From the NCBI RefSeq assembly GCF_022398315.1, contig NZ_JAKEVF010000007.1, forward strand, positions 59,119 through 123,118: a stretch of DNA of 64,000 nt, read 5' to 3'. This document shows, one piece after another, positions 18,941 to 28,665 of this stretch. Below the pieces are notes generated by a model that had not been told where the DNA came from, searched no databases, and saw only the letters and a program-made list of their open reading frames with translations. Positions within the stretch are counted from its first letter, which is position 1. The number at the start of each line of letters is the position of its first letter. The stretch comes from Shewanella sp. Isolate11. GTDB lineage: Bacteria; Pseudomonadota; Gammaproteobacteria; Enterobacterales; Shewanellaceae. The position numbers and the translations under genes were made by a program.

Positions 18941-19411
18941 TTAATCCTTAACGCTTTCATTTGCTTGATGTGCTGCATAGTGATGCTCTTTCTCACACTG
19001 CACTTGTGCGCCATTGGTTTCTAACGCTTCCAGAATCGAGCAGTGCTCCGCACTTTCTGGACCACCACAACAAGCATCTGATAAACGTTTGAGTGATACC
19101 CTAAAATGATTTAACTCAGCAATTTTTGCTTCCACATCGGCAAGCTTACTGTCGACCATGCCTTTAACATCGGCGCAGGCCCAGTTTGACTTATCCAGCT
19201 CGATAGAGAGCAGTTCGGTTATTTCTGCGAGGGTGAAGCCCACAGCCTTAGCGCGCAAGATAAACCTCAGACGTTCGACATCGGCATCTGTGTATAAACG
19301 ATAGCCTGCGTCGCTGCGCATAGACGGGGCTAACAAGCCATGCTTCTCGTAGAAACGTAGCGTATCGGCTTTCACTTCACAGGATTTGGCCAACTCACCA
19401 ATGCGATACAT
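18941..19411 (-). CDS. zntR: MerR-family metal-responsive regulator, ZntR type
   Basis: The 156-residue protein begins MYRIGELAKSCEVKADTLRFYEKHGLL, the MerR winged helix-turn-helix, followed by the dimerisation helix. The metal-site cysteines of ZntR are conserved: one in SNWACADVK (near residue 80) and three in DACCGGPESAEHCSILEALE. It is therefore expected to sense zinc and distort its promoter to activate transcription. The C-terminal tail is extended and His-rich (EKEHHYAAH). It is the first gene of the operon and is predicted to control its own promoter. Confidence 0.93.
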   Translation of the reverse strand: MYRIGELAKSCEVKADTLRFYEKHGLLAPSMRSDAGYRLYTDADVERLRFILRAKAVGFTLAEITELLSIELDKSNWACADVKGMVDSKLADVEAKIAELNHFRVSLKRLSDACCGGPESAEHCSILEALETNGAQVQCEKEHHYAAHQANESVKD

Positions 19412-19451
19412 ACAGTCACCTTTTTACCGATTTTATTTACCGATTAAACCA

Positions 19452-19483
19452 AGTATAAACCTTGGAGTTAAATCTAAGGTCAA
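19452..19483 (-). promoter_or_regulatory. MerR/ZntR-type promoter with 20-bp spacer
   Basis: On the minus strand, TTGACC (-35, 19478-19483) and TATACT (-10, 19452-19457) are separated by 20 bases, longer than the optimal 17 and typical of MerR-family promoters. Between them lies the dyad ACCTTAGATT-TA-ACTCCAAGGT (19459-19480), matching at 8 of 10 arm positions. It sits about 40 bases before the zntR start, so it should drive zntR and the exporter under metal induction. Confidence 0.85.
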
Positions 19484-19710
19484 GGGTTTTGTCACAGTAT
19501 ATTTTAAGCCGTGCTTGTTCGCTTGAGCGTATTGTGAAATCACATAGAAAAAAACAGCATGAGTTCACGTTTTACGGTAAAATACGCGCGCTGCGATGGA
19601 CAGTAACGAGATTGAGGGGCTTTTGGAAAGCAAAACACGCCGATAAATGCGATTAATTGTTCTGTTTTCCGAAAGATCCTTAAAAACAACTACTGGACCC
19701 GTTACCCAAA

Positions 19711-21300
19711 ATGAATAATGCCAGACCTATTCGTCGCGCGCTGTTAAGCGTTTCAGATAAAACCGGAATCCTTGAATTTGCACAAGCTCTACATGCTCAA
19801 GGTGTTGAACTGCTATCCACTGGCGGCACCGCTCGCCTGCTAGCAGACAACGGTGTGCCTGTCATTGAAGTCTCTGACTACACAGGCCACCCCGAGATCA
19901 TGGACGGTCGAGTAAAAACCTTGCACCCTAAGGTACACGGTGGCATTTTAGCGCGCCGCGGTATCGACGAGATCGTGATGGAACAAAACGCCATCAAACC
20001 TATCGATCTGGTTGCCGTTAACCTCTATCCTTTTGCCGACACGGTTGCTAAAGAAGGTTGCACCTTGGCCGACGCCGTTGAAAACATCGATATCGGTGGC
20101 CCAACTATGGTGCGCTCTACGGCTAAAAACCACAAAGACACGACCATCATTGTTAACGCTGCTGACTACGATCGCGTGATCGCCGAGATGCAAGCTAATG
20201 AAGGTAGCACCACGCTGGAAACTCGTTTCGACCTAGCCATTGCTGCATTTGAACATACTGCGGCCTACGACGGCATGATCGCTAACTACTTCGGCACCAT
20301 GGTACCTGCTCACAGTAAAGATGAGTGCCATAGCGATTCTAAGTTCCCACGCACTTACAACACTCAACTAGTGAAGAAGCAAGACTTACGCTACGGTGAA
20401 AACAGTCACCAAAGCGCCGCTTTCTATGTTGACCTCAACATCGATGAAGCTTCTGTTGCCAGCGCAGTACAACTGCAAGGTAAGGCATTGTCTTACAACA
20501 ACATCGCCGATACCGATGCCGCTCTTGAGTGCGTTAAAGAGTTGAATGAGCCAGCGTGTGTGATTGTAAAACACGCCAACCCTTGTGGTGTCGCGATTGG
20601 TAGCGACCTCTTGGATGCTTATAACCGCGCCTATCAAACCGACCCGACTTCAGCCTTTGGTGGCATTATCGCTTTCAATGGCGAACTCGATGCAGCGACA
20701 GCAAGTGCTATCGTTGAACGTCAGTTCGTTGAAGTGATTATCGCTCCTAGCGTTAGCCAAGAAGCGCGTGACGTGGTTGCAGCTAAAGCCAATGTGCGTC
20801 TGCTTGAATGTGGTCAATGGACAACTAAGACCACCAGCCTAGATTACAAGCGTGTTAACGGTGGCCTGTTACTGCAAGATCGAGACCAAGGCATGGTTGA
20901 TTTAGACGATGTCAAAGTGGTGACTAAGCGTCAACCGACCGAAGCTGAAATGAAAGATCTCATGTTCTGCTGGAAAGTGGCTAAGTTCGTGAAGTCCAAC
21001 GCCATCGTTTACGCTAAGAACAGCATGACTATCGGCGTGGGCGCAGGTCAAATGAGCCGCGTTTACAGTGCCAAAGTTGCAGGTATTAAAGCCGCTGACG
21101 AAAACCTAGAAGTGGTGGGCTCAGTGATGGCATCAGATGCCTTCTTCCCATTCCGTGACGGTATCGATGCAGCCGCTGCAGCTGGCATCAGCTGTATCAT
21201 CCAGCCAGGTGGGTCGATTCGCGACGAAGAGATCATCCAAGCGGCCGATGAGCACGGTATGGCAATGGTCTTTACCGGCATGCGTCACTTCCGTCATTAA
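19711..21300 (+). CDS. purH: bifunctional AICAR transformylase / IMP cyclohydrolase
   Basis: PurH carries out the last two steps of de novo IMP synthesis. The 529-residue protein has the N-terminal cyclohydrolase (MGS-like) domain ([46 protein letters not shown]) and the C-terminal transformylase with the catalytic KHANPCG motif near residue 289. The closing [25 protein letters not shown] segment is present as [18 protein letters not shown]. The ribosome site is weak (GGACCCG 8-14 bases upstream). It lies just before purD on the same strand, 74 bases apart, as in other gammaproteobacteria, so the two are probably co-transcribed. No PurR box was identified. Confidence 0.97.
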   Translation: MNNARPIRRALLSVSDKTGILEFAQALHAQGVELLSTGGTARLLADNGVPVIEVSDYTGHPEIMDGRVKTLHPKVHGGILARRGIDEIVMEQNAIKPIDLVAVNLYPFADTVAKEGCTLADAVENIDIGGPTMVRSTAKNHKDTTIIVNAADYDRVIAEMQANEGSTTLETRFDLAIAAFEHTAAYDGMIANYFGTMVPAHSKDECHSDSKFPRTYNTQLVKKQDLRYGENSHQSAAFYVDLNIDEASVASAVQLQGKALSYNNIADTDAALECVKELNEPACVIVKHANPCGVAIGSDLLDAYNRAYQTDPTSAFGGIIAFNGELDAATASAIVERQFVEVIIAPSVSQEARDVVAAKANVRLLECGQWTTKTTSLDYKRVNGGLLLQDRDQGMVDLDDVKVVTKRQPTEAEMKDLMFCWKVAKFVKSNAIVYAKNSMTIGVGAGQMSRVYSAKVAGIKAADENLEVVGSVMASDAFFPFRDGIDAAAAAGISCIIQPGGSIRDEEIIQAADEHGMAMVFTGMRHFRH

Positions 21301-21374
21301 ATAAGCATTAAATATAAAGCCACGCCCTTGTGCTGTATTCAGTACAAGGGCTCAGCAAAAAGAAGGATATCAAG

Positions 21375-22667
21375 ATGAAGGTACTTGTTATTGGTGGCGG
21401 TGGTCGTGAGCACGCCTTAGCGTGGAAAGCGGCACAATCGGCACAAGTTGAAAAAGTATTTGTTGCACCAGGTAATGCGGGTACCACGCTAGAGCCTAAA
21501 CTAGAAAATGTGGCGATCAATGTTGAAGAGATCACTGCATTGGTTGAGTTTGCTCAGCAAAACGCAATTGCGATTACGATTGTAGGTCCTGAAGTACCAT
21601 TGTCATTAGGTGTTGTCGATGCCTTTAATGCGGCCGGTTTGCCAATTTTCGGCCCAACCCAAGGGGCTGCACAGCTTGAATCTTCAAAGGCGTTCACTAA
21701 AGATTTCTTAGCACGTCACAATATCCCAACTGCGGCTTACGCTAATTTCACCGACATTGAGCCAGCTAAGGCTTATGTGGCTGACGTGACTGCAACCACA
21801 GGTTTCCCTATCGTGATCAAAGCCGATGGCCTAGCCGCAGGTAAAGGCGTGATTATTGCCGCCGATCAAGTTGAAGCCGATGCTGCGATTGAAGATATGC
21901 TAGCGGGCAACAAGTTCGGTGAAGCGGGTTCTCGCGTGGTTATCGAAGAATTCCTAAAGGGTGAAGAAGCTAGCTTTATCGTGATGGTAGACGGCAAAAA
22001 CATCCTGGCAATGGCGACAAGCCAAGATCATAAGGCTCGTGATAATGGCGACAATGGCCCAAACACTGGCGGCATGGGTGCTTATTCACCCGCGCCGGTT
22101 GTAACCCAAGCGGTACACGACTGGACCATTGAAAATGTGATTCGTCCAACGGTGGATGGCATGGCTGCTGAAGGCAATACCTACACAGGTTTCCTTTATG
22201 CAGGTCTAATGATCTCGCCTGATGGCAGCGCTAAAGTACTGGAATATAACTGCCGCTTTGGTGACCCAGAAACTCAGCCAATCATGATGCGTCTACAATC
22301 AGATTTGGTTGAGCTTTGCCTTGCTGCGACTCGTGGTGAGCTGGATAAAGTGTCTGCCGAGTTTGATTCACGCGCTGCAGTGGGTGTGGTTATGGCTGCG
22401 GGTGGCTATCCTGACGCTTATCGCAAGAATGACGTGATTGACGGTCTAAGCCTAGGCAATAACGACGCTAAAGTCTTCCATGCGGGTACCAGCATGAAAG
22501 ACGGTCACGTGGTGACTAGCGGTGGTCGTGTATTGTGCGCGACGGCCCTAGGCAACACGGTAACCGAAGCGCAAAAAGCCGCTTATGCCTTAGTTGATGC
22601 TATCCATTGGGATGATGTTTACTTCCGTACCGATATTGCTTATCGCGCTATCGCCCGCGAACAGTAA
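21375..22667 (+). CDS. purD: phosphoribosylamine-glycine ligase (GAR synthetase)
   Basis: The enzyme joins glycine to 5-phosphoribosylamine using ATP in the second step of purine synthesis. The protein starts MKVLVIGGGGREHALAWK at the ATG at 21375, with AGAAGG about 8 bases upstream. An earlier in-frame start at 21330 would add an unlikely leader. At 430 residues it matches the E. coli length. ATP-grasp elements are visible: VIKADGLAAGKGV, VIEEFLKGEEASF, DNGPNTGGMGAYSP and LEYNCRFGDPETQ. It is second in the purHD unit. Confidence 0.97.
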   Translation: MKVLVIGGGGREHALAWKAAQSAQVEKVFVAPGNAGTTLEPKLENVAINVEEITALVEFAQQNAIAITIVGPEVPLSLGVVDAFNAAGLPIFGPTQGAAQLESSKAFTKDFLARHNIPTAAYANFTDIEPAKAYVADVTATTGFPIVIKADGLAAGKGVIIAADQVEADAAIEDMLAGNKFGEAGSRVVIEEFLKGEEASFIVMVDGKNILAMATSQDHKARDNGDNGPNTGGMGAYSPAPVVTQAVHDWTIENVIRPTVDGMAAEGNTYTGFLYAGLMISPDGSAKVLEYNCRFGDPETQPIMMRLQSDLVELCLAATRGELDKVSAEFDSRAAVGVVMAAGGYPDAYRKNDVIDGLSLGNNDAKVFHAGTSMKDGHVVTSGGRVLCATALGNTVTEAQKAAYALVDAIHWDDVYFRTDIAYRAIAREQ

Positions 22668-22681
22668 GTCTATTCCCCCAT

Positions 22682-22712
22682 AAAAAAAACCGGTCATTGA
22701 CCGGTTTTTTTA
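22682..22712. terminator. bidirectional terminator between purD and the SDR gene
   Basis: AAAACCGGTCA and TGACCGGTTTT form a perfect stem extended by A and T runs between convergent genes. Confidence 0.93.
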
Positions 22713-22715
22713 TGC

Positions 22716-23522
22716 CTAATGCCCTGACGCTATCGCCTTCTTGGCCAAATTATCAATAAACTTAGGTGCAATCAGCCTGATAAATCGCCCTACACGTCCA
22801 CGCATTGAGGTGATCAGCATGCGCTCACGTTTGGCAATCGCGGGTAACATCATCTGCGCGCACTGCTCAGCAGTAATAATTTTTGATTCTTGCATTGGCG
22901 TTTGCCCTAGTGGCTTGCCATGACCATCTAATGCTCGCTTATGGATCTGTGAGACCACAAAGTCAGGACAGATAATGGTCACCGCCACATTGTCATCATT
23001 TAGCTCGATACGCAATGAGTCGAAAAAGCCAATCACTGCATGCTTTGACGCACTATAACCACTGCGCGTCGGCACACCAACTAATCCAGCCACTGATGCC
23101 ACGACCACAATCTGTCCCTGGCTGGCTTTTAGATGCGGTAGAGCACAATGGCTCAAATAAGCGGGAGCAAAATAGTTCACCGCCATCACCCTATCAAGAA
23201 TCGACAAGTCCTGTAACTCGTCAAATCGCGACCACATGGTCATTCCAGCATTATTGACTAAGATATCGATGGCGCCGAAATGCGCCACACTGGCATCAAT
23301 AAGCTGTTGGCACTCTTGAACAGAAGTGACATCAGCGGCAAACACTAAGGGAGGACAAAGGGTAATGTTTGCCAGTTCTTCGGCAAGAGAGTCGAGTCGT
23401 TGCCGATCCCGAGCCGTAAGCACCAACTTACAGCCTAACGGCGCCATAGCATGAGCAAGCGCCCGACCAATCCCTTCTGACGCGCCAGTGATAATTACAA
23501 CTTTACCCGCTAATGCCTGCAT
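22716..23522 (-). CDS. short-chain dehydrogenase/reductase
   Basis: This 268-residue classical SDR has the cofactor motif TGASEGIG (residues 13-20), the NNAG motif, and the catalytic Ser-Tyr-Lys set in VVASVAGLVGVPTRSGYSASK. The Arg in TARDRQRL after the second strand suggests NADP preference. The C-terminal basic region (KRERMLITSMRGRVGRFIRLIAPKF) may touch membranes, as in lipid-acting SDRs. The substrate cannot be named from sequence. It stands alone, with GGGAATTT before the ATG. Confidence 0.9.
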   Translation of the reverse strand: MQALAGKVVIITGASEGIGRALAHAMAPLGCKLVLTARDRQRLDSLAEELANITLCPPLVFAADVTSVQECQQLIDASVAHFGAIDILVNNAGMTMWSRFDELQDLSILDRVMAVNYFAPAYLSHCALPHLKASQGQIVVVASVAGLVGVPTRSGYSASKHAVIGFFDSLRIELNDDNVAVTIICPDFVVSQIHKRALDGHGKPLGQTPMQESKIITAEQCAQMMLPAIAKRERMLITSMRGRVGRFIRLIAPKFIDNLAKKAIASGH

Positions 23523-23625
23523 AAATTCCCTATTCCCATAACAAAACAGACCACTAATATGAGCTAACCAATTGAAATATAGTTATATCGGCTAAAGTCA
23601 CACAGTTTCAGGGAATACACAAGCT

Positions 23626-26202
23626 TTAAGCCATCAAGCGGGACTCCTGTAACACCTGGTTGCCATATTCCTCTAAGGATTGAGGTCGGCCAATGGCGTA
23701 GCCTTGGGCATAATCGATCCCTATGGATTCTAATCGGTCGATAATCGCTTGGTTTTCCACAAACTCGGCCACCGTTTCTATACCCATCACGTGACAAACA
23801 TCATGGATAGATTTGACGATGGCATAATCTTTAGCGCTATTGGCCAAGGTCTTGATGAAGCAACCATCAATTTTGACATAATTAACGGGTAACTCACGCA
23901 AATACCCATAAGATGCAAAGCCGGTACCAAAGTCATCCAACGCAAATGAAAAGCCCTGCTTACGCAGTTGATGCAGCATAGATAACGCACGATTACGATT
24001 TTGAATCGCACTGGTTTCGGTTATCTCGAAACAGATACATCGACTTGGAATACCAAACCGCGCAAGCTGCTGAGCGATGTAATCGACCATCCCTTCTGCA
24101 CCTAAACTGTTACCAGACAAGTTAATCGAGAAACAATGGTCATCCCAAAAACTCTCGTGCATAGACAGCCACAAAAAGGTCTTACGAATGATCTCTTTAT
24201 CCACTTCTATCATCAACTTAAAGCGTTCGGCTGCGGCGATAAATTGAGCTGGTGGTAACATGCGACCACCGGGTTCTTGAATACGCAACAACACTTCAAA
24301 ACGCTTAGGACCACAATCGTGAGCCAATCCCTTAATCGGCTGACAATAGAGCAGCAACTCATTATGCTCGATGGCTTGGGTAATTCTCATTGCCCATTTT
24401 GGCGCATTACGTTGATAATTAAGTTCATTATCTTTGTCATCATAGAAATGAATCTGATTTCGCCCCGCCTGCTTGGCAGCAATACAGGCTATTTCAGCGT
24501 CTTTAAGTAACTCTTGCTCTTGAATATAAGGGGCTTGCGCTACGGCAACCCCCACGCTGCAGCCGACCTTATAATGGCTGCCATCCGCTTCAATCACCTG
24601 CATAGCTACGTTGTCGATAATACGCTGTACAAAGGGCGCGAGTTCAGTAATAGCTTGATTTTTTAGTGCTAAACCAAATTCGTCACCGCCGAGTCTCGCC
24701 AATAGATAATAATGATCTTCCACACAGCCTTGAATCGCTCTTGCCACCAGTTTAAGCATTCTATCGCCAGCATTATGACCGCAAGAGTCATTAATCAACT
24801 TAAACTGCTCCAAGTCGAAATAACACAAGGTGATAATATCGGCCTGCTGGCTAAAGTCAGTTAATCGCTCCTCGAAAGCACAACGATTAAGTAGCGAAGT
24901 TACAGGATCATAGTTAGCCCGGCGTCTAAGCTGATGTTTGAGTAACTCTTCTTGGGTAATATCCCGCAGCACAATCACATTACCGATCACTTTTTGCTGT
25001 GGATTGCGCAGATTACTGATATTACGTTCCATGATTTTAGGCTCATGGGCAGTAAATTTTACTTTATCCGTTAACGGTTGCATCTCATCGGCCACCATCA
25101 TGGCAAACAAGGTATCGTTAATACTGTTATCTGATTTAAATAGCTGCGAGATTGGCATGCCAACCGCTTGTTGAGAACTTATTTTCAATAACCGTTCGGC
25201 ACGGGGATTCAAATACACCACTTTAGCCCAAGCATCGGTGAGGATCACGGCTTCGACAATAGCTTCTAGTGTGGTTTTTGAGCGCTCTTTTTGACGAAAA
25301 ATACGCGCGAGCAAGGCATTAACTTGATCGGCAAATACGCGTAATTCAGAGCAGCCATAACCTTGCAACGGCTTATAGGTTTTAGCCGTCGGGTCGATAG
25401 CCGCCAGCTGCTTTAATATCAACTTAAAGGGACGAACAATACTCAATTTTAGCCAGGAGTATCCCAGCAAGAGTAATAACAGGCTTAATCCCCAAATCAG
25501 ATAAATCGCCACTGCCGAATGTTGCTCAACCTCAGAAAATGCCGTTTCTATGATGCTGACAAACAGATGCAGTTCACTGCCACCTATGACACCTGGAACA
25601 TTAAACATGCCCGTTAGATTATGATCATCCACCATTAGATCACGACCAAGGGTGCCAGTCTTTAATTCCATCTGATAAATGAAGTCATTGACTTGATACC
25701 GCGCCAGTAATTCATTATCCACCTTGCGAACTAAGACTATCGACTCGGTGGCAGAAATAGGATTAACACTCACCATAAAGTCGCCCTGAGCCAGAGAAAC
25801 AAATCCAGTAGTCGGCTGGGTTACATTAAATAATTCGTCTGGAAGCTGGGAAAAATTGAAATCGCTACTGGGCTGCACATAGGCCGTGGTTTTCTTATCT
25901 TGCAACGAAAAAACCGCTATGTTCTCATCGCCCTCCCCAGTAAGCCAAGAAGACTCAAACCGTTCGCGACTATTGCTATTAGCACCATCAATCGCCAAAG
26001 AATGAATACGGTTTAATGAGGCTAGCTGATGTAAGTCATTACCCACCAGCCGTTTTACATTCAATAACTCTGCTTCGATAGCAGCATGTTTCAGCTCATC
26101 AATACGATTATCGAACCAAACACTTAAAGAATAGGAAGCCCCTAAAATAGCAGGTAAACAAAACCCCACAACAAATACGACTATTTTTTTACTTATGCGC
26201 AT
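23626..26202 (-). CDS. membrane GGDEF-EAL cyclic-di-GMP signalling protein with PAS
   Basis: The 858-residue protein has a membrane helix at 7-29, a periplasmic region to about 230, a second helix (IYLIWGLSLLLLLLGYSWL), a HAMP-like linker, and a PAS domain (about 305-415). A GGDEF domain follows with intact RLGGDEF near residue 504, then an EAL domain. In the EAL domain the signature reads EVL (FEVLLRIQ) instead of EAL, but the other catalytic parts (NLSGNSL, FEITETSAI, LDDFGTG, VKIDGCFIK, AEFVE) are intact, so phosphodiesterase activity is still plausible. It may make or degrade cyclic-di-GMP in response to a periplasmic signal. It is monocistronic with a weak ribosome site. Confidence 0.92.
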   Translation of the reverse strand: MRISKKIVVFVVGFCLPAILGASYSLSVWFDNRIDELKHAAIEAELLNVKRLVGNDLHQLASLNRIHSLAIDGANSNSRERFESSWLTGEGDENIAVFSLQDKKTTAYVQPSSDFNFSQLPDELFNVTQPTTGFVSLAQGDFMVSVNPISATESIVLVRKVDNELLARYQVNDFIYQMELKTGTLGRDLMVDDHNLTGMFNVPGVIGGSELHLFVSIIETAFSEVEQHSAVAIYLIWGLSLLLLLLGYSWLKLSIVRPFKLILKQLAAIDPTAKTYKPLQGYGCSELRVFADQVNALLARIFRQKERSKTTLEAIVEAVILTDAWAKVVYLNPRAERLLKISSQQAVGMPISQLFKSDNSINDTLFAMMVADEMQPLTDKVKFTAHEPKIMERNISNLRNPQQKVIGNVIVLRDITQEELLKHQLRRRANYDPVTSLLNRCAFEERLTDFSQQADIITLCYFDLEQFKLINDSCGHNAGDRMLKLVARAIQGCVEDHYYLLARLGGDEFGLALKNQAITELAPFVQRIIDNVAMQVIEADGSHYKVGCSVGVAVAQAPYIQEQELLKDAEIACIAAKQAGRNQIHFYDDKDNELNYQRNAPKWAMRITQAIEHNELLLYCQPIKGLAHDCGPKRFEVLLRIQEPGGRMLPPAQFIAAAERFKLMIEVDKEIIRKTFLWLSMHESFWDDHCFSINLSGNSLGAEGMVDYIAQQLARFGIPSRCICFEITETSAIQNRNRALSMLHQLRKQGFSFALDDFGTGFASYGYLRELPVNYVKIDGCFIKTLANSAKDYAIVKSIHDVCHVMGIETVAEFVENQAIIDRLESIGIDYAQGYAIGRPQSLEEYGNQVLQESRLMA

Positions 26203-26515
26203 GGGTTACTTAAACGATCCTATTGCGGTCAAATCTGCGAATAAATATCCCTAATCTAAGTAGGGAATATTGAAGCTGGGCTTACCAGTATGCCAAGTCT
26301 TACAAGCTTGCACTTTTAATGAATCAAGTATTTTGACCTAGTGCAGTATTTCAGCCGCTAATAGGTGTATTTATTGGATTCTGAGAATCTACGCACACTA
26401 TACCGTTAAGATATGAATAAAAGATGAAAAGCCCCTGTCAATACTTCCCAATAGGACAATTTATCCTATACAAATCGGAGAGTAGATGGGTTATTAAGCA
26501 CATAAAGTATAGAAA
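26203..26515. other. intergenic region between the GGDEF-EAL gene and hemE
   Basis: This 313-base AT-rich segment must contain the promoter of the GGDEF-EAL gene. No open frame with a ribosome site, repeat or recognisable operator is seen. Confidence 0.6.
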
Positions 26516-26518
26516 CAA

Positions 26519-26543
26519 AAAAGCCCGCAATCAGCGGGCTTTA
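26519..26543 (-). terminator. Rho-independent terminator of hemE
   Basis: AAAGCCCGC and GCGGGCTTT form a perfect 9-bp stem with a 5-base loop. The A run to the left gives a T run on the minus strand. Confidence 0.92.
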
Positions 26544-26558
26544 GCGACTAAGCGACCA

Positions 26559-27623
26559 TTACTTATGGTATTGCGCCGATAGCTCATGTACAGACTTGAT
26601 AAATGAGCCTGCATGCTCAGGATTAACATGCTGATGGATACCATGACCTAAGTTAAATACATGGCCGGTACCTTCACCGTATGACGCTAGAATTTGATCC
26701 ACTTCTTGATGAATACGCTCTGGAGAGGCATAAAGTACTGAAGGATCCATGTTACCTTGCAATGCCACTTTATCACCTACACGACGACGTGCATCACCAA
26801 TGTCAACGGTCCAGTCAAGACCTAGTGCATCACAGCCAGTTTCGGCCATAGCTTCAAGCCATAATCCGCCACCTTTAGTGAACAGAGTGACAGGGACTTG
26901 GCGACCATCGGCGTGACGAGTTAACCCATCGACAATCTTCTGCATGTAACGCAATGAGAATTCACGGTAAGCGTGATGCGATAATGCCCCACCCCATGAA
27001 TCGAAAATCATCACAGATTGTGCACCATTAGCTACTTGAGCGTTCAAGTATAGCGTCACTGAATCGGCAAGCTTATCGAGTAATAGATGCAAAGTTGCTG
27101 GCTCTTCATAGGCCATCTTCTTGATCTTTTCAAAGGCTTTGCTCGAACCGCCTTCAACCATATAAGTCGCTAGTGTCCATGGAGAACCAGAGAAACCGAT
27201 AAGCGGCACTTCACCTTTAAGCTCACGACGAATCGTACTAACCGCATTCATCACATAGCCCAATTCCAATTCAGGATCTGGTACACATAGCTTTTTGATT
27301 GACTCGATAGTGTCAGTTGGACGCTCGAAACGTGGACCTTCGCCCGCTTCGAAATAAAGACCCAGCCCCATAGCATCTGGCACAGTCAAAATGTCAGAAA
27401 ATAAGATAGCAGCATCTAAGTCGTAACGACGTAGTGGTTGCAGAGTCACTTCGCAAGCCAAATCTTGGTTCTTACAAAGAGACATAAAGTCACCCGCTTC
27501 AGCACGAGTCGCTTTATATTCTGGAAGATAACGACCAGCTTGACGCATCATCCAGACAGGAGTTCTATCAACAGGTTGCTTTAGTAAGGCTCGTAAATAA
27601 CGATCATTTTTTAATTCTGCCAT
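26559..27623 (-). CDS. hemE: uroporphyrinogen decarboxylase
   Basis: The enzyme removes four carboxyl groups from uroporphyrinogen III to form coproporphyrinogen III in heme synthesis. The 354-residue protein has the family signature near the N-terminus ([15 protein letters not shown]), with the arginines that bind substrate carboxylates. [14 protein letters not shown] holds the catalytic aspartate, and the C-terminal [16 protein letters not shown] is also typical. It is monocistronic and divergent from the rsd region, with about 480 bases between them. Confidence 0.97.
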   Translation of the reverse strand: MAELKNDRYLRALLKQPVDRTPVWMMRQAGRYLPEYKATRAEAGDFMSLCKNQDLACEVTLQPLRRYDLDAAILFSDILTVPDAMGLGLYFEAGEGPRFERPTDTIESIKKLCVPDPELELGYVMNAVSTIRRELKGEVPLIGFSGSPWTLATYMVEGGSSKAFEKIKKMAYEEPATLHLLLDKLADSVTLYLNAQVANGAQSVMIFDSWGGALSHHAYREFSLRYMQKIVDGLTRHADGRQVPVTLFTKGGGLWLEAMAETGCDALGLDWTVDIGDARRRVGDKVALQGNMDPSVLYASPERIHQEVDQILASYGEGTGHVFNLGHGIHQHVNPEHAGSFIKSVHELSAQYHK

Positions 27624-27817
27624 TTGGCTCTATTCCTACGCTTATTGATTTCTGCTGGGTCAGTAGTTTAGCATTTACGCGAATAAAGTAACCTGCGTCA
27701 GTACATTTATGTGACAAACACCGCTTGAATATTAATTTGTCCCACCTAAGCACACTTTTTACGCCAAATAACTCGGCCGCAATTAACCCACCGAGTTCCC
27801 AATATGACAGAAAAAAG
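27624..27817. other. hemE upstream region
   Basis: This segment contains the hemE leader and a hairpin with arms AACTCGG and CCGAGTT (27764-27797) just upstream of the candidate small-RNA promoter. No protein gene is seen: the one short frame with an ATG here encodes 13 residues. Confidence 0.55.
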
Positions 27818-27846
27818 TTGCACCCCTATCTTGGCTTTGGTATAAA
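27818..27846 (+). promoter_or_regulatory. extended -10 promoter of a candidate small RNA
   Basis: TTGCAC (27818-27823), a 17-base spacer, and TATAAA (27841-27846) preceded by TGG, giving an extended -10 element. The predicted start is near 27853. Confidence 0.55.
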
Positions 27847-27852
27847 AAGTCT

Positions 27853-27946
27853 GCGCTAGCAAGAACAATCAAGAAGCTCGTCGTATCGAGCCCGCTATAC
27901 CAATACTCGCCCAGCGATAGTTTTCTATCGCTGGGCATTTTATTTT
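27853..27946 (+). ncRNA. candidate small RNA between hemE and rsd
   Basis: A promoter-like sequence is followed about 55 bases later by a strong intrinsic terminator, with no open frame of useful length between. The predicted transcript is about 94 nt. It has a first small hairpin GCTCG-TCGTAT-CGAGC (27877-27892), an unpaired stretch, and the terminator hairpin. The U-rich tail resembles those of Hfq-binding RNAs. I do not recognise a known RNA family in it. The transcript could instead be a leader that terminates before rsd. Confidence 0.5.
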
Positions 27947-27948
27947 TT
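27909..27948 (+). terminator. strong intrinsic terminator of the candidate small RNA
   Basis: GCCCAGCGATAG (27909-27920), a TTTT loop and CTATCGCTGGGC (27925-27936) form a perfect 12-bp stem followed by ATTTTATTTTTT. No protein-coding gene precedes it on this strand. Confidence 0.9.
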
Positions 27949-28103
27949 GCACAAAAATAAATCCGTTTATCGCTAAGTTTGTATACAAAACAAACCGCTA
28001 AACTCTGTCCGATTATCGTCTTTCTACGACTAAAAAAGAGTTGATCAAAGCAGCAATTGTCACCTACATTAGAAGTCATAGGACTACTTCGATGGGGAAC
28101 ATC

Positions 28104-28571
28104 ATGCTAAAGCAATTAGAAAGAGCCGAGCAAAAATGGCGAGGCTCGAATACCCTGATTGACCAATGGCTCCATAATCGACGCAAATTGTTGGTGCAAT
28201 ATTGCCAAATTGCCGGCTTACCTCCATACGAAGCACTCGACAAATCCCTACCGTCATTTCAGTCCATCAAAGATTTTTGTGACCTGCTGGTCGACTATGT
28301 ATCGGAAGGTCATTTCGAAGTCTATAACCGAGTCGTCAACGACTGCGCCAAACATAGCGAATCGAGCCAAGCACTGGCACAAAACATCGTGCCTAAGATT
28401 AGCGAAACCACGGATCTGGCTCTCGACTTCAATGATAAATACACCAGCGCCGAAGACGACCAAGTGTTATATCAATTAGATCAAGACCTCTCCTCTCTCG
28501 GCGATACAATGGAAACCCGCTTTCAACTTGAAGATCAACTACTAGAAGTCCTTCACAGTAAATACTCTTAA
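28104..28571 (+). CDS. rsd: sigma-70 regulator Rsd/AlgQ
   Basis: Rsd binds the housekeeping sigma factor in stationary phase and frees core RNA polymerase for other sigma factors. The protein starts MLKQLERAEQKWRGSNTLIDQWLHNRRKLLVQY at the ATG at 28104, with GGGGA about 6 bases upstream. A longer frame from 28041 lacks this support. At 155 residues it matches the family. Typical segments are FCDLLVDYVSEGHFEVY and the acidic C-terminal half. The candidate small RNA lies about 160 bases upstream on the same strand. Confidence 0.94.
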   Translation: MLKQLERAEQKWRGSNTLIDQWLHNRRKLLVQYCQIAGLPPYEALDKSLPSFQSIKDFCDLLVDYVSEGHFEVYNRVVNDCAKHSESSQALAQNIVPKISETTDLALDFNDKYTSAEDDQVLYQLDQDLSSLGDTMETRFQLEDQLLEVLHSKYS

Positions 28572-28615
28572 AACTTAGGCCTAGTGCCACAGCGTCATCA
28601 TTTAAAATAGCCAAC

Positions 28616-28645
28616 AAAAAAGGCCAGCTAACAAGCTGGCCTTTT
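28616..28645. terminator. bidirectional terminator between rsd and acnB
   Basis: AAAAGGCCAGCT and AGCTGGCCTTTT form a stem with a 5-base loop between two convergent genes. Confidence 0.92.
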
Positions 28646-28665
28646 GTATTCAATAACTTAAACTG

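Noticed and set aside
19484..19710. Riboswitch or PurR box upstream of purH
   Set aside because: No conserved purine riboswitch core and no ACGCAAACG-type operator was found.
28159..28479. 106-residue frame inside rsd in another phase
   Set aside because: It overlaps rsd completely, lacks a ribosome site and has an atypical composition.
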